Of a stretch of 64,000 bases of DNA, positions 30,954-40,815 are shown one piece after another; the first letter of the stretch is position 1, and the number at the start of each line of letters is the position of its first letter. This stretch comes from Paramoeba atlantica. Lineage: Eukaryota; Discosea. A program made the position numbers and the translations under genes. Below the pieces are notes generated by a model that saw only the letters and a program-made list of their open reading frames with translations, was not told the DNA's origin and did no database searches. Location of the stretch: positions 186,001 through 250,000 of the forward strand of contig CDRNVI010000156.1 of the NCBI GenBank assembly GCA_977017575.1, written 5' to 3'.

Positions 30954-33218
30954 TTACTCTTTTGCTGGTTCAAGAGGTTTTCTTGCCAATGTGAAATACA
31001 TGGGGGTGAAAGTCTGGGAGTGAATAGAAAATTGGTCAGCGAAACACCCAAAAAATAAAAATAACAATTACAATATAAAAGAAAAAAAAAAGAAAAATAA
31101 CATCAGTCTTTCCACCCGCAACAAGACCGTCAGCAGCTTGATTGAGAACAGCACTCACGGTATTAGTTCCTGAAATCTCGTTTTTAATATCGATTTTTCG
31201 AGAAAATAAAGAGGAAATTAAAGAAAAGGACACAGACCTTGAGGAGCAAGACCGAGTAATTCAAGGGTCCCAACAAATGTCTGAAGAAAGTTAAATGAGC
31301 GAACAAGAGGAGAGCGAGTGTCAAAAAAAAAAAAAAAAACCTTCAAAAACACTCGACCAACAGGTGTATGCTGGAAGTTATGACTCAATTCGTACTTAGG
31401 GGTCAAAGGATCATACCACGTAACATGGCAATCATTCTCTTTGTGAACCTAGAATCGAAAATAAATACTTTTCCAAGTGTTGAAAAAGATAAAAAGAAAA
31501 TCAAAAAAAGCAAACCAAATCTTCCGATTCCAAAACTTCCCATCCAGCCTCCTTAAGTGCCTCCACAATTTCATGAGTTGAAGCAATATCTGGAAGTCCA
31601 TCTCCAATCTCGATCATCCACTTCAATTTATTATGTTCTTCATTGTTTGGATCGTATTTGTCTGTCATGCACCACTTCATTGGGAAAAAATTGTCGGGGT
31701 CAGTCGAATTTTGTGAAGGGAGAAGGAAAAATAAAGAAAAGAAAATAACCTCGTAGCTTCCAAAGTAACCTCCTGGCTTTGTTACTCGAAGGAGTTCCTT
31801 AAAACATGCAACCTGTAAAATTAAGAATAACGTGAGAAAAGAAAACACTTTTTTTAGCTACCAAATATCCTCCTCTACCCCAATACAAACCTTATCAGGA
31901 GCATGAGCAGTGGCTTCAATTTCATAAACACCATCAAAGTAGTTATCTGAGAATTCACAAAATTGAGAACAGAATGAAAATGAGAGGGAAAAAGAAACGA
32001 AGATGAAGCGAGAGAGAAGAGTTTTTCAAAAGAAAAAGACAAAACCTTCATAAGGAATTTGCATGAAATTTCCTTTCACGAATTCAACTCGACCAACCAA
32101 ATCTTCACGGGCAGTATGTAATTTTGCTCGCATAATCTAAAAAAGAAACCATCAATCATCTTTTTAAGGAGTTTTACTAACGTTTTTATTTTTTGGAGGA
32201 CCCAATTCCCTGACGAAGAGAGTCAAAAAATATAATAATATAAAAAACCTGATAAGCATTATTGTTCAATCCAGTCACATGAGCTTCGGAAAATCGAGCA
32301 ATCTCTCTTGCAGGTCCACCAACACCACATCCCACATCGAGAATCTTTTGTCCTTTTTCTGTTTTGAAGAAAAATCTATTTGAGTTTTTTGGTTGAAATA
32401 TTAAAAATGAGAGGAAATTGGACCCATTTTCATCTTCATTGCGAGGTAGTGTTCGTGGCGGGCAATACTCTCATGGAATCCCTTGAAGGAAAAAAAAGTT
32501 CAAATAAAAAAAAATTGAAAACCACACCACAATCCCTCTCTCTGAGAGTGTGGTCTGAAAATATTGCTCAAAAAAAATGAAAACCTCAAATTTGTGACGT
32601 GGAGCAAAGTGAAACGAAGTTCCCCAGCCATACTCGTAAAAGTCTGTCACAAGATCGTAATAAAAATTGGCGAGATCTTGGTGTTCTTGCTGAAAGGAGA
32701 GAAAGGGAATTTTGAGAGAGAGGAATGAAAAAATGTTTGGAAGAATTTTCTCATCTCTTTCGAAAAAGAAATCTAAAAAAGAGAAAATTGAAAGAAAAAG
32801 AAAGAAAGGAAGAAAAGACCTTCCTCATGTCCAACTTCTCGTCCCCAGAATGCATCCTAGAAAAGGGGCGGGTGAAAAAAGGGAAAAGAGAATGAAAAAA
32901 AAAACAAGAATTCAAACTCAATGTATTCATGAACAACTTTTTCAACATAAGCAGGATCAACTCCAGCAACAATTACAACCTAAAAAACAATCATTTGAAT
33001 CCAACTTCAAAATTGAAGGTGCAAAAAAATGATGATTGGAAAAAGCAAAAAACCTCATTGTTGATATGTTTGGTCACGAAATAACCGATCACAAGAGCGA
33101 TCACAAGAACTAAACAACACTAAAAACCCAAAATTCAATCAAAATCACCTCTAAAAATAAAAAGGAAAGTTGACTCCAATAAAGAGAGAAAAGAAAAAAC
33201 CTTGTTGGCCGAGGGCAT
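30954..33218 (-). CDS. SMT1: Sterol C24-methyltransferase (ERG6/SMT1 type)
   Basis: Transfers a methyl group from S-adenosylmethionine to C24 of the sterol side chain in the ER. Exon 1 is only MPSANK (ATG at 33218). Then come a membrane anchor ([19 protein letters not shown]), [20 protein letters not shown] and [20 protein letters not shown] (SAM-binding motif I). These are followed by [36 protein letters not shown] and [16 protein letters not shown]. Next are [18 protein letters not shown] and [20 protein letters not shown]. The C-terminus has [16 protein letters not shown] and [18 protein letters not shown]. These are the diagnostic SMT motifs in order, including YEWCMTD-x-(Y/F)DP. More than ten small exons. 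It implies ergosterol- or phytosterol-type membranes in this organism. Confidence 0.93.
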
Positions 33219-33568
33219 GACGAACCGAACCGACAAACACACAAGAAAAACGCGCAAAAAAAAGAAAAAGAAAAGAAAAAACGTTGTGTAAAATCGAGGC
33301 CAACAGGGCGCCACAGTAAAATCTCGCAGATTCTCTGAAGCTCAAAAATCTCAGAAAATTCTTTTATTTTTTTTTGTTAGTGTTTTCCTCTTGTCTCTTG
33401 TTGTTTGTCTCTTTTTTGATCTTCATCTCGCCAAGACTTTTTGACTTTTCTGAGTGAAAAAAAATCATCTCACAGAATTGTTGCTCTTGTATGTTGGGAC
33501 AATTTTATCTGTTTATTTTTTTCTCACAGTACAAACTGTTTTTTTTGTGGAAGGTTTGTTAACCTCAA
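33219..33568. other. Head-to-head spacer between SMT and transposase-like ORF
   Basis: 350 bp of AT-rich sequence. An overlapping open frame from 33454 reads hydrophobic residues but has no signature. I looked for terminal inverted repeats bounding the next two genes and saw none. Confidence 0.4.
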
Positions 33569-36027
33569 ATGGTATCACCATCAAAGAACGTAAGATTAAA
33601 GCGAGAAAGACTGGAAAAAGCGCGAGCAAAGAGATGGCTGAAACCAGCAACAATACCAAAGAAAAAGGAAAAAGAACAGAGATCTTCTATTCCAGTGAGA
33701 CAAGAGGGTCTTCCGAGTAATTATCAGGATTTTGACGAACGGAATAGAAGATATCAGCTTCAAAGAAAAGCTCGAAAGAAACAAGAACCAGTTCGAAAAC
33801 CAAACGTTGGGCCTCCTCGAAAGACCTGGAAGGTTTTAAGTAAGTCCAGAAAGCAGGCTCTCATTCGTGAAATGCGGAGGGGATATGAGGGGAATATCAA
33901 ACTCTTGTCGAAAGAATTTGTGAGTGAGGTGGCAAGAATTCCAGTTCAAAGATTGAGATTTCAGTACCAGATGGTCTTGGAATCAGGAGAAATTCTGGGA
34001 GGAGAATTTGAGATGACGAAAGAAAAAAAAGATTATGTGTTTGAGAAAATTCGAAAAAAGAAAAGAGAAATAGAAGAAACTGAAGAAGAAGAAAGAGTAA
34101 AAGAACAGAAAAAAGAGAAAAGGAGACAAAAAGGTTTTCAAGTTTTGGCAGAGGTGGCGAAAAGTTCAGTAAGCAAACGAGTCCTTCAAGATATTTTATG
34201 GGCCAGTGATGGAGACCTGAAGAATTGTTTCCTCCAACAGTTGCAAAAAGAAATCGATGAGGAGATGCAAGAAAAGCTTCCAAGCCACTCTTTTGAGAAA
34301 GGAGTTGATGGTCAATGGGTTGATCCAAAACAATTAGTTGATCTGATTTTTCCCTCAATGGTTGGAAAAGTTCACTGTCCTTCCTGGATGGTGGTGGTGT
34401 TGTCGGGTGATGGGCGAAAGAGTGGGAAGAACCATGGTGTCATTTTAACTCTCAAGATTTGTGTTGGAAATGCGAGGGGGAATTATGTTTCTTCTGTTTA
34501 CCCCATTGCAATTTCCAGAGGTACTGAAAAGTATCAAAATTTAAAAATGATGTTTCAATCTCTCCGAGAACCTTTGCAGGTCTTTTTCTTTTTCTTTTTT
34601 TTTCTTTTCTTTTTCTTTTCTTTTTCATTTTTTTTCTTTTTCTTTTCTTTTAAAAATGGTGTTTCAATCTCTCCAAGAACCTTTGCAGGTTTTCTTTTTT
34701 TTTTCTTTTTTTTTTTCTTTTAAAAATGATGTTTCAATCTCTCCGGGAACCTTTACAGGTTTTTTCTTTTTCCTTTTCTTTTTTTTCGAAAATAATTCTT
34801 TTTAAAAAAATACAGTGTTGTTGTGTTGGTTGGGTTAATTTATGGAACATTTATTCACAGACTTTGAAAAAAACAGAATTTTCTCTTGGTCGCAAAAAGG
34901 TAGTGCCTCGATTTTTGTTTTGTTCGGATGGAAAATTTCTGAACTGTGTGTTGGGAATGACTGGAGCTACTGGGACTTTCTCTTGTCCTTTTTGTTTCGT
35001 TCCAAACACCATGTGGGTGGATGTTTATGCCAAGAGACTTTCTGCCGATGATCATCTGAGAAAATCTCTCCTCACCCTTTCTCGTTGTACCCCTAATTGC
35101 CCACAACACCCGAGCAAATGCAGAGGTTATACTCACGGTTGTGAAAGAGACAACTTATTGATGGGGTTGGTTGAGTTGGAGGATATATTTTTAGATGAAT
35201 TACACTTATTTTTGCGTTTGTGGGACTTAATTCTCAATATTTTATTGGGTTATGTGGAACCTCTCAATCGAGAAGATGCTTTGGAAAGAGTGGCAAAGAA
35301 ATGTGGGGTTTGTTTCCATATGCTTGATGGACTCGATGATAAGGGGTATCAACTGTGGACTCCTTTAACTGGTGACCGAAGTAAAAAATTGTTGGATTCC
35401 TTAGTGGAGCACAAAGATTGGATGAAGGAGATTTTTTTGGTGGGAGACGAAGCGAAGCATTTACCTTGTCGGAATCGAAGAGCGAAAGAGGAGACGCACG
35501 AGGCGATGTTTGAGGGAATCTATTCTCTTTTTCAGCGACTGAAAAAGATTATTGATTATGTTCGAGATGATCGCAAGACTCTAAAAACCATCGAAGAGTT
35601 CGAAAAAGAAACAGAGATGTTTATCCAAGAGTTGTATGAGGGTTGGGGGAATGCAATTAAGAAGGGGTGGTATCTTCATATGTTGAGAAGCCATCTTCCT
35701 GCACAAATGAAGCGATTAGGAGGAAGCATTTATATGTGTAGTTGCAGTGAACAAGAGCGACTGAATGGGAAGCATACGAAACTTCTCTTGAATTGCATCC
35801 AGAAACATAATTCCTCGGACCAGTTGATGCAAAAACAAGCAAGCGAAATTTATTTCCAGTTACACCCCGACAAACAGAAGAAGCGAAATACTCACCAGAT
35901 TTCGAAGAAAAAAAACCCTTCACCGAGAAAGGGACAGATTTTTGCGACCGAAACGATGGATCAACGGAACAAACAGAACAAAGCCCAAAAAGAAAGAGCC
36001 ACAAGAAAAACAGCCAAGTTATTTTGA
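33569..36027 (+). CDS. Transposase-like protein O, unassigned family (possibly domesticated)
   Basis: A first long exon (33569 to about 34577) encodes a very basic, helix-rich region (RLKRERLEKARAKRWLKPAT; ALIREMRRGYEGNIKLLSKE) and then HCPSWMVVVLSGDGRKSGKN. After an intron the second exon holds SLGRKKVVPRFLFCSDGKFL, FSCPFCFVPNTMWVDVY, HGCERDNLLMGLVELEDIFL and DELHLFLRLWDLILNILLG. It then has HMLRSHLPAQMKRLGGSIY and ends RATRKTAKLF. The combination of a short cysteine pair, an E/D-x-LHLFLR-x-x-D helix and a HMLR helix resembles proteins of repetitive transposon-like families in sponges, cnidarians and protists; I cannot assign a named superfamily. Apart from the intron area, the frame is open throughout. 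A neighbouring oxygenase-like gene may belong to the same element. Confidence 0.55.
34540..34761 (+). repeat. Triplicated exon end plus splice donor within gene O
   Basis: Three copies of aaaaatg[ag]tgtttcaatctc, extending through aacctt[tg][gc]aggt-type donors, lie at about 34542-34581, 34651-34690 and 34721-34760, separated by ctttttcttt tracts. Each copy ends in a usable GT donor. Only the first continues the long upstream frame directly. Confidence 0.85.
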
Positions 36028-36297
36028 TAACTGGTTTTGATTCGATTTTTTCTTCTTCTCCATTCTTCTTTTTCTTTTTTAAATAAAATTGAATCCTTTC
36101 TTTAAAAATAATTTGTTTTTGAAGACAGTCAGAGGTCTGGGAAAAACAGCGCATGAGCTGATTCAAACTTTGAGGGTTTCCTGCAAAATTCCTTTAATTT
36201 TTCCTTTATTGAGTATTTTTGGGTTGATTTTTTTACCTAAACATAGATAAAGTTGGATTCCAAAATTTTGTTTTTTGTTTTTTTTTTGTTTGTTCTC

Positions 36298-37077
36298 ATG
36301 TTTGTTCAATTCACAACCAAACCTCTTTCCTACAATCAACTGTATTATCGAAAAAATAAGCAGAAATTGAAAGAGAGAAAGAATCAAAAGAAAATCGCCC
36401 TTTCTTTGCATGCAAGTCGGCCTCTCGTTTCAGTTCGAAAATTAGTCCTCAACCAAAAATTCGACGAGCTGGAAAAATTGTTGGAAGCTGTTCCTCTGAA
36501 GACGTGTTATCGCAAGTTCATCAAAATGGAATGGAGTTTTCACATTGGGTATACTTCCTTTACTTTTGGAGCAAAATCTTTCACAACCCCTCACCCCATT
36601 CAAACTCCTCCCTACCAAAGTTTGGGGATTTGTACCACCCCCCCCCTCGAAAAACCATCCACTCCTCCATACCAAAAAATTTTATTCTCAAAAGGGACAG
36701 AAATAATGAAGTTGGTGGACCCAGAGTTTGTTTCCAAACAATATGTTGTGCATTTCTCGAAAATGTCTTCTTCTTCTCACGAAGTCCCTCTTCACGTCGA
36801 TGACCACGACATTGCTCCACAGTACATTGTTTATCTTGGAAATTGGACTGGAGCTGAATTACGAGCCTATCAGACCACCAAAGTCGAAAGAACTTCCACA
36901 TATCATTCACTTTCTTCGCCACGTCAATTTCTTTATCTCGACGGACGTTTGGCTCATGAGCTGGTCAAATATAATTTCCAAGGAGTTCGGTATGTAATGA
37001 TTGTTTATCAACTTTGGAGGGAAGATAAACTTACTCCAGATCCTTATTTATTCCCTCCTCAATTGATCGAAATTTAA
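36298..37077 (+). CDS. Putative 2OG-Fe(II) dioxygenase-like protein P (TET/JBP-like layout)
   Basis: Single-exon ORF of 259 aa from ATG at 36298 (MFVQFTTKPLSYNQLYYRKN). The N-terminal half is basic. The core has SSSSHEVPLHVDDHDIAPQY, IVYLGNWTGAELRAYQTTKV, SSPRQFLYLDGRLAHELVKY and then GVRYVMIVYQLWRED. The HVD pair, the G-x-W-x-GAEL strand, the late H and the following G-V-R-Y are spaced as in Fe(II)/2-oxoglutarate oxygenases, and the G-x-[FW]-x-G and G-x-RY elements recall TET/JBP proteins. If real it may modify DNA or RNA bases; this is inference. It sits directly downstream of transposase-like gene O on the same strand, a pairing known from fungal KDZ transposons that carry TET/JBP genes. 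It is convergent with gene Q (34 bp). Confidence 0.55.
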   Translation: MFVQFTTKPLSYNQLYYRKNKQKLKERKNQKKIALSLHASRPLVSVRKLVLNQKFDELEKLLEAVPLKTCYRKFIKMEWSFHIGYTSFTFGAKSFTTPHPIQTPPYQSLGICTTPPLEKPSTPPYQKILFSKGTEIMKLVDPEFVSKQYVVHFSKMSSSSHEVPLHVDDHDIAPQYIVYLGNWTGAELRAYQTTKVERTSTYHSLSSPRQFLYLDGRLAHELVKYNFQGVRYVMIVYQLWREDKLTPDPYLFPPQLIEI

Positions 37078-37111
37078 CAAAAAAAAGATAAAAAAGAAGA
37101 TGTATTTTTTT

Positions 37112-37681
37112 TCATTGTAATTTTGTTCCCCAGACACCTTTCGTGAAAAGAAGTTGATATTCAGCTTTTAAAATATACCTGTCCACGAACTTGACAGAAG
37201 AAGAAATGACATCAACACCAAAACTATCGGAAGTTTCGTATTCATAGAGTCGTTCTGCATGTAACGAAATTTTTAATTTCTGTTCTTTTCCCTTTTCTGT
37301 GTTTTGGTCCAATAAAAGAATGCAGATTTGTTTTCCAATTCTCCGACTGCAATCATCTTTTGAGAGAATGTGAGAGCACTCATCGTAATTTGAGTACACC
37401 ACAGCCCATAAAAGGACTTTTTTTTTGAGGGCCCTGATCGTTGCAGGATCAGCAGAAACAAACGGAGAAGCTGGAAGATTTTGTTTCAAAGCAGCAGACC
37501 ACTCTACAACTTTATCCCAACCAAGAATATCCATCTCGAATGACGAACATTTCGCTTGTCTGACTGTTGGGACCATTGTTGCTTTTAATTTTGCGATCAG
37601 TAATTGATGATCTTGTGAGTTTCGAAAGGTTTCCGAACGGTTTCTTTTCTTCTCCCCATTTCCTTTTTCTTCGTCTGCCAT
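37112..37681 (-). CDS. Unknown protein Q (189 aa)
   Basis: Single-exon ORF. ATG at 37681 gives MADEEKGNGEKKRNRSETFR, then QLLIAKLKATMVPTVRQAKC, VVEWSAALKQNLPASPFVS and ALKKKVLLWAVVYSNYDECS. The rest has GKQICILLLDQNTEKGKEQK, an alternating strand pattern, and ends LFTKGVWGTKLQ. The N-terminal 20 residues are charged and probably disordered; the remainder looks like a compact mixed alpha/beta domain. No family recognised. It is head-to-head with gene R (279 bp) and almost abuts gene P. Confidence 0.6.
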   Translation of the reverse strand: MADEEKGNGEKKRNRSETFRNSQDHQLLIAKLKATMVPTVRQAKCSSFEMDILGWDKVVEWSAALKQNLPASPFVSADPATIRALKKKVLLWAVVYSNYDECSHILSKDDCSRRIGKQICILLLDQNTEKGKEQKLKISLHAERLYEYETSDSFGVDVISSSVKFVDRYILKAEYQLLFTKGVWGTKLQ

Positions 37682-37960
37682 CAACAATTTGTTTCAAAAC
37701 AACAAGAAAGTTCTTTATTTAGAAATATTCAGTCTCAAACCAAAATTTTCCATAAACTTATTATGGCGGTCTTGTTTCCCCGATTTTACACAACGAGGAA
37801 CGAGCGGCGTGATGATCGGATGTTGTAAAATCAGAAAAACTTGTAAGACTCTTTTCAGATTTTACGTTTTAAGATGTTTATCAGAATCGTTTCCTCTCTT
37901 TATTTATCCAAATATGGATAATAATTGTTCCCCCTTGTTTTTTTGTTCGTTTTTTTGTTG

Positions 37961-39645
37961 ATGGCAGCAAGTTTTGGTTTGTTGCGTCAGGTTGTTCTTG
38001 TTGGAAGAATCCAAAAGATTCGACTTCTTTCCAAATATCTTTGTTTTTTAGATATTGTTGATCAAGAAACTCAAAAGAATCTCCAAGTTCGAGTAAAAAT
38101 CCCCGAGCTCTATCCTGAAGGTTGGATGAAAGAGAGAAGTTGGCTTTTTTGTTTTCGAAGTCCTTTTGTTTCTCTGACCATTGTTTGCACAGACAGTTAT
38201 CCATCTTTGAAAACACTTTTTTCTATCAATCAGTTAATTAAATGTTGTGGGACAATTGAAAGTACAGGTTTCTTCCTTTTGAGTCAAAGACACAAACTTT
38301 TTTTTCCAAAATGAGATTGTTTCATCACACAGGAAGAACCAATCCTGAAACAATGGAAGAGGGGGTTCGTTTACGATTATCTCCAATCCCAATTTTTGTG
38401 GAAAATTCAGAAGAAACAGATACACTTTCTTTTTCTGAGGAAAATCAGCTGTGCAAAAAATGGCTTCAGATGGTTTGTTCTTTCACTTTTAAATCCAAAT
38501 AAATTCTCTCTCTCATTTCCCATATTCTCTGATAGTTTACATTGGAAGATTACCGAGACCAAAAAGAAAATATCCCAAAATCTTGTATGATGGAGTGTAC
38601 AAGACGCCATTACTTCCAAAATGAAAACGAAGCAACGAATGTTCTCCAGTGGAGGTTAACCTTCTTCTCTTTCTCTCTTATTCTCACTTTTCTCTGAATT
38701 TGCTGTTCATTCTTCCAGACAAAAAAGACTTGAAGATGCGATTAGGTACAGATATTTTTATTCCTAGAAAACCCTTCTTCTCATAGTAACAAGAAATCCT
38801 GATTTTTTCTTCTTCCTCTCTCTCAAAGGGACATCCACCCACAAGACCCCTTCCTCCAAGACCAAAAAAAAACCAAAAGCTGAGTTCGAGAATACTTTGG
38901 CAGATTGGATTACTCTTCATTTTCCAGAGACTCAAATAATCATTGACATCGCAGGAGGGAACGGTCTTCTCAGGTTGGAAAATCTCTTTTTCTCTTCGAT
39001 TTTTTTTTCTTGTGTGTTTCTTAAAAAATGATGTTTCAGCAATTCTTTGAGCCCAAAAATGAATGGTGAAGTCCAGACAATTGTGATTGATCCGAATCCA
39101 CGACCCAAAAGAACGCAAATAATTCAAGTTCACTTTCTTTTATTTGAGAGGAACCGTTTCTCTTTTTTTTTGTTTCAACTCAAAAATCAGCTTTTGACCG
39201 CACATCGTAGGCCCAACAAAAGAGGGATGGAAGAACACCAACAATTTTTATCAAAGATTTCTTTACTCATACTTTCTTTGAGGGACATCAATTTGCCTCT
39301 TTAAAAATCGGTAAAAATTCCTTCTTTTGATTAAGTTTCCCAACCCAAACAACCCAGAGTTGAGTGAGTTGATTCCTCCTCCCTTCTTTTTTTTTAGATT
39401 TTACCAAACAAAAATGCTTAATTGTTGGGTTACACCCTGATGAAGCCACCGAACCACTTATCGACGTTGCTCTCCAATTCGATCTCCCTTTTGTTTGCAT
39501 TCCTTGTTGTATTTTTCCAGTCAAAAAAACAGAAGAGCGGATGACATTCATCGATCGGATTTCCTTTCTTGAATCGAAACAAGACAAGATCGAACGAGAT
39601 TTTCTTCCTGTTCTTGGACGAAACGTTCTTCTTTTCAAGAGATGA
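37961..39645 (+). CDS. OB-fold plus methyltransferase-like protein R
   Basis: ATG at 37961 gives MAASFGLLRQVVLVGRIQKI and an OB-like strand set (YLCFLDIVDQETQKNLQVRV). Later exons give GRTNPETMEEGVRLRLSPIP, FTLEDYRDQKENIPK and QKRLEDAIR. Then follow AEFENTLADWITLHFPETQI and IIIDIAGGNGLLS, a Rossmann-type motif I, then IVIDPNPRPKRT (motif II). The last exon holds LIVGLHPDEATEPLIDVALQ and PFVCIPCCIFPVKK, matching a conserved fungal and protist methyltransferase-like family with a G-x-HPD-x-AT and PCC-x-FP signature. It ends RNVLLFKR at TGA. Seven or so exons. The junction near 38740-38830 does not resolve cleanly by eye, so two adjacent genes rather than one fusion remain possible. Confidence 0.55.
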
Positions 39646-39885
39646 CCAAAGGGGGGAGATCTCTGAAAGGATTCGTCCGGATTCCAACAAAAAAATAAGA
39701 TCGAAACAATTTTTCGAATTCCGACCAGGCAAAAACTGTTCAAAAGGGGTTCTTCTTCAAAAGACAAAAAGAGTTTATCGTTTGTTCGACCATCCGTCCT
39801 GTTGTATGTTCAATTGAATGATTTTTGCCTTTTAAACAAGAGGTCTCGAAAAAAATACCTGATGATATGTGGGAGAAATCGTTCA

Positions 39886-40525
39886 TCATTGTCGCTTTTC
39901 GTTCTTCACCTCCTCGCTTGCAATGCAAAGAATACCAGAGGTAACTAAAATTGATCCAAAAGCCCAAGAAAGAGACAAGTTTTCTCCCAATAAAAAACCT
40001 CCTATTCCCTGGAAAACAGTTTGGATTCAACAAAAAAAAACACAAACAAAAAAAGAGTCAACAAAAATCACAACAAAAAAAACAAAAAAACCGTAAAAAG
40101 AAAATTAAATCCAGTAATTGAAACAGTAACTGTGGCAGTTGTAGGTGACTTGTCCATTGTCTTTGCAGTTGTGTTGGTCATTGCTGCATTGCAAAGAAGC
40201 ATCCCCGCTAATGCGATTCCTCTCAAGAGGTAGAGGAGAGCCTTTTTTTGGGGGCGTTGTTGAGAAAAAAACAAAGAAAAATAATTTTAAAAAAGGATAC
40301 CTTTTGGAATTCTTCCCCAAGACCAACAAAAACTTCACCAAAAAGTTGCAAGAGAAAAGACTCTATGACTAAAAAAAAAAATCTCTCAGTATTTGGCAAG
40401 GAAAAGAGGAAGTTTTTCTTGTTAAAAACGAAACCTAACGCATCAAATGCAAGTTTTCCAAGAATTGAAGCGAGTGCAGCAAAAAAACCGGCTTTGGAAG
40501 CCAAAAAGATGATTTCCCTTCTCAT
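39886..40525 (-). CDS. TMEM42/EamA-like small membrane protein
   Basis: ATG at 40525 gives MRREIIFLASKAGFFAALAS, then ILGKLAFDALG. The middle exon has LRGIALAGMLLCNAAMTNTT, AKTMDKSPTTATVTVSITGF and NFLFT. The last exon reads GIGGFLLGENLSLSWAFGSI, then LVTSGILCIASEEVKNEKRQ and TGA. The CNA-x-M helix, the S-x-x-ATV-x-x-x-x-x-NF helix and the LGE-x-L-x-x-x-W-x-G helix match TMEM42, a half-size EamA/drug-metabolite-transporter-type protein with four helices. Substrate unknown. It is head-to-head with the phosphodiesterase gene (290 bp); the intervening promoter carries TGACGTGG. Confidence 0.72.
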
Positions 40526-40633
40526 CACACAACAACACAACACAACAACGACACAAAAAATTCAAAAAAGAAAAGCAAATAAAAAACAAAAAAAACGTCT
40601 TTTTCTGCTTTCCACAAGCTCAAAAAATTAAGA

Positions 40634-40641
40634 TGACGTGG
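40634..40641. promoter_or_regulatory. TGACGTGG element between TMEM42-like and phosphodiesterase genes
   Basis: ACGT-core octamer in a head-to-head promoter, followed 4 bp later by a second ACGT core (gacacgtcg). It is the same octamer as at 16783 and 23952, in inverted orientation. Confidence 0.4.
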
Positions 40642-40815
40642 ATGATGACACGTCGCTTATTTTAACCAAATTTGGGAAACGTTTTTGGGGCGTTTTTTTT
40701 TTCGGTTTTTTTTGTGGTTTGGTTTCTCTGTTCTTTGTGTTTTTGTTTTGTTTTTTTTTGTTTGGGTGATCGAAGAGTTATTAAAGTGGACACACTTTCT
40801 TGAAGAGTGTGAGAC

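Noticed and set aside
33454-33720. Hydrophobic ORF upstream of gene O as a separate membrane protein
   Set aside because: It overlaps the start of O in another frame, loses its hydrophobic character within 35 codons and turns into the basic region of O read out of frame.
36580-36690. Proline-rich stretch of gene P as an unrecognised intron
   Set aside because: The frame is open throughout, the stretch lacks the T-rich composition of local introns, and no GT-AG pair gives a better reading.
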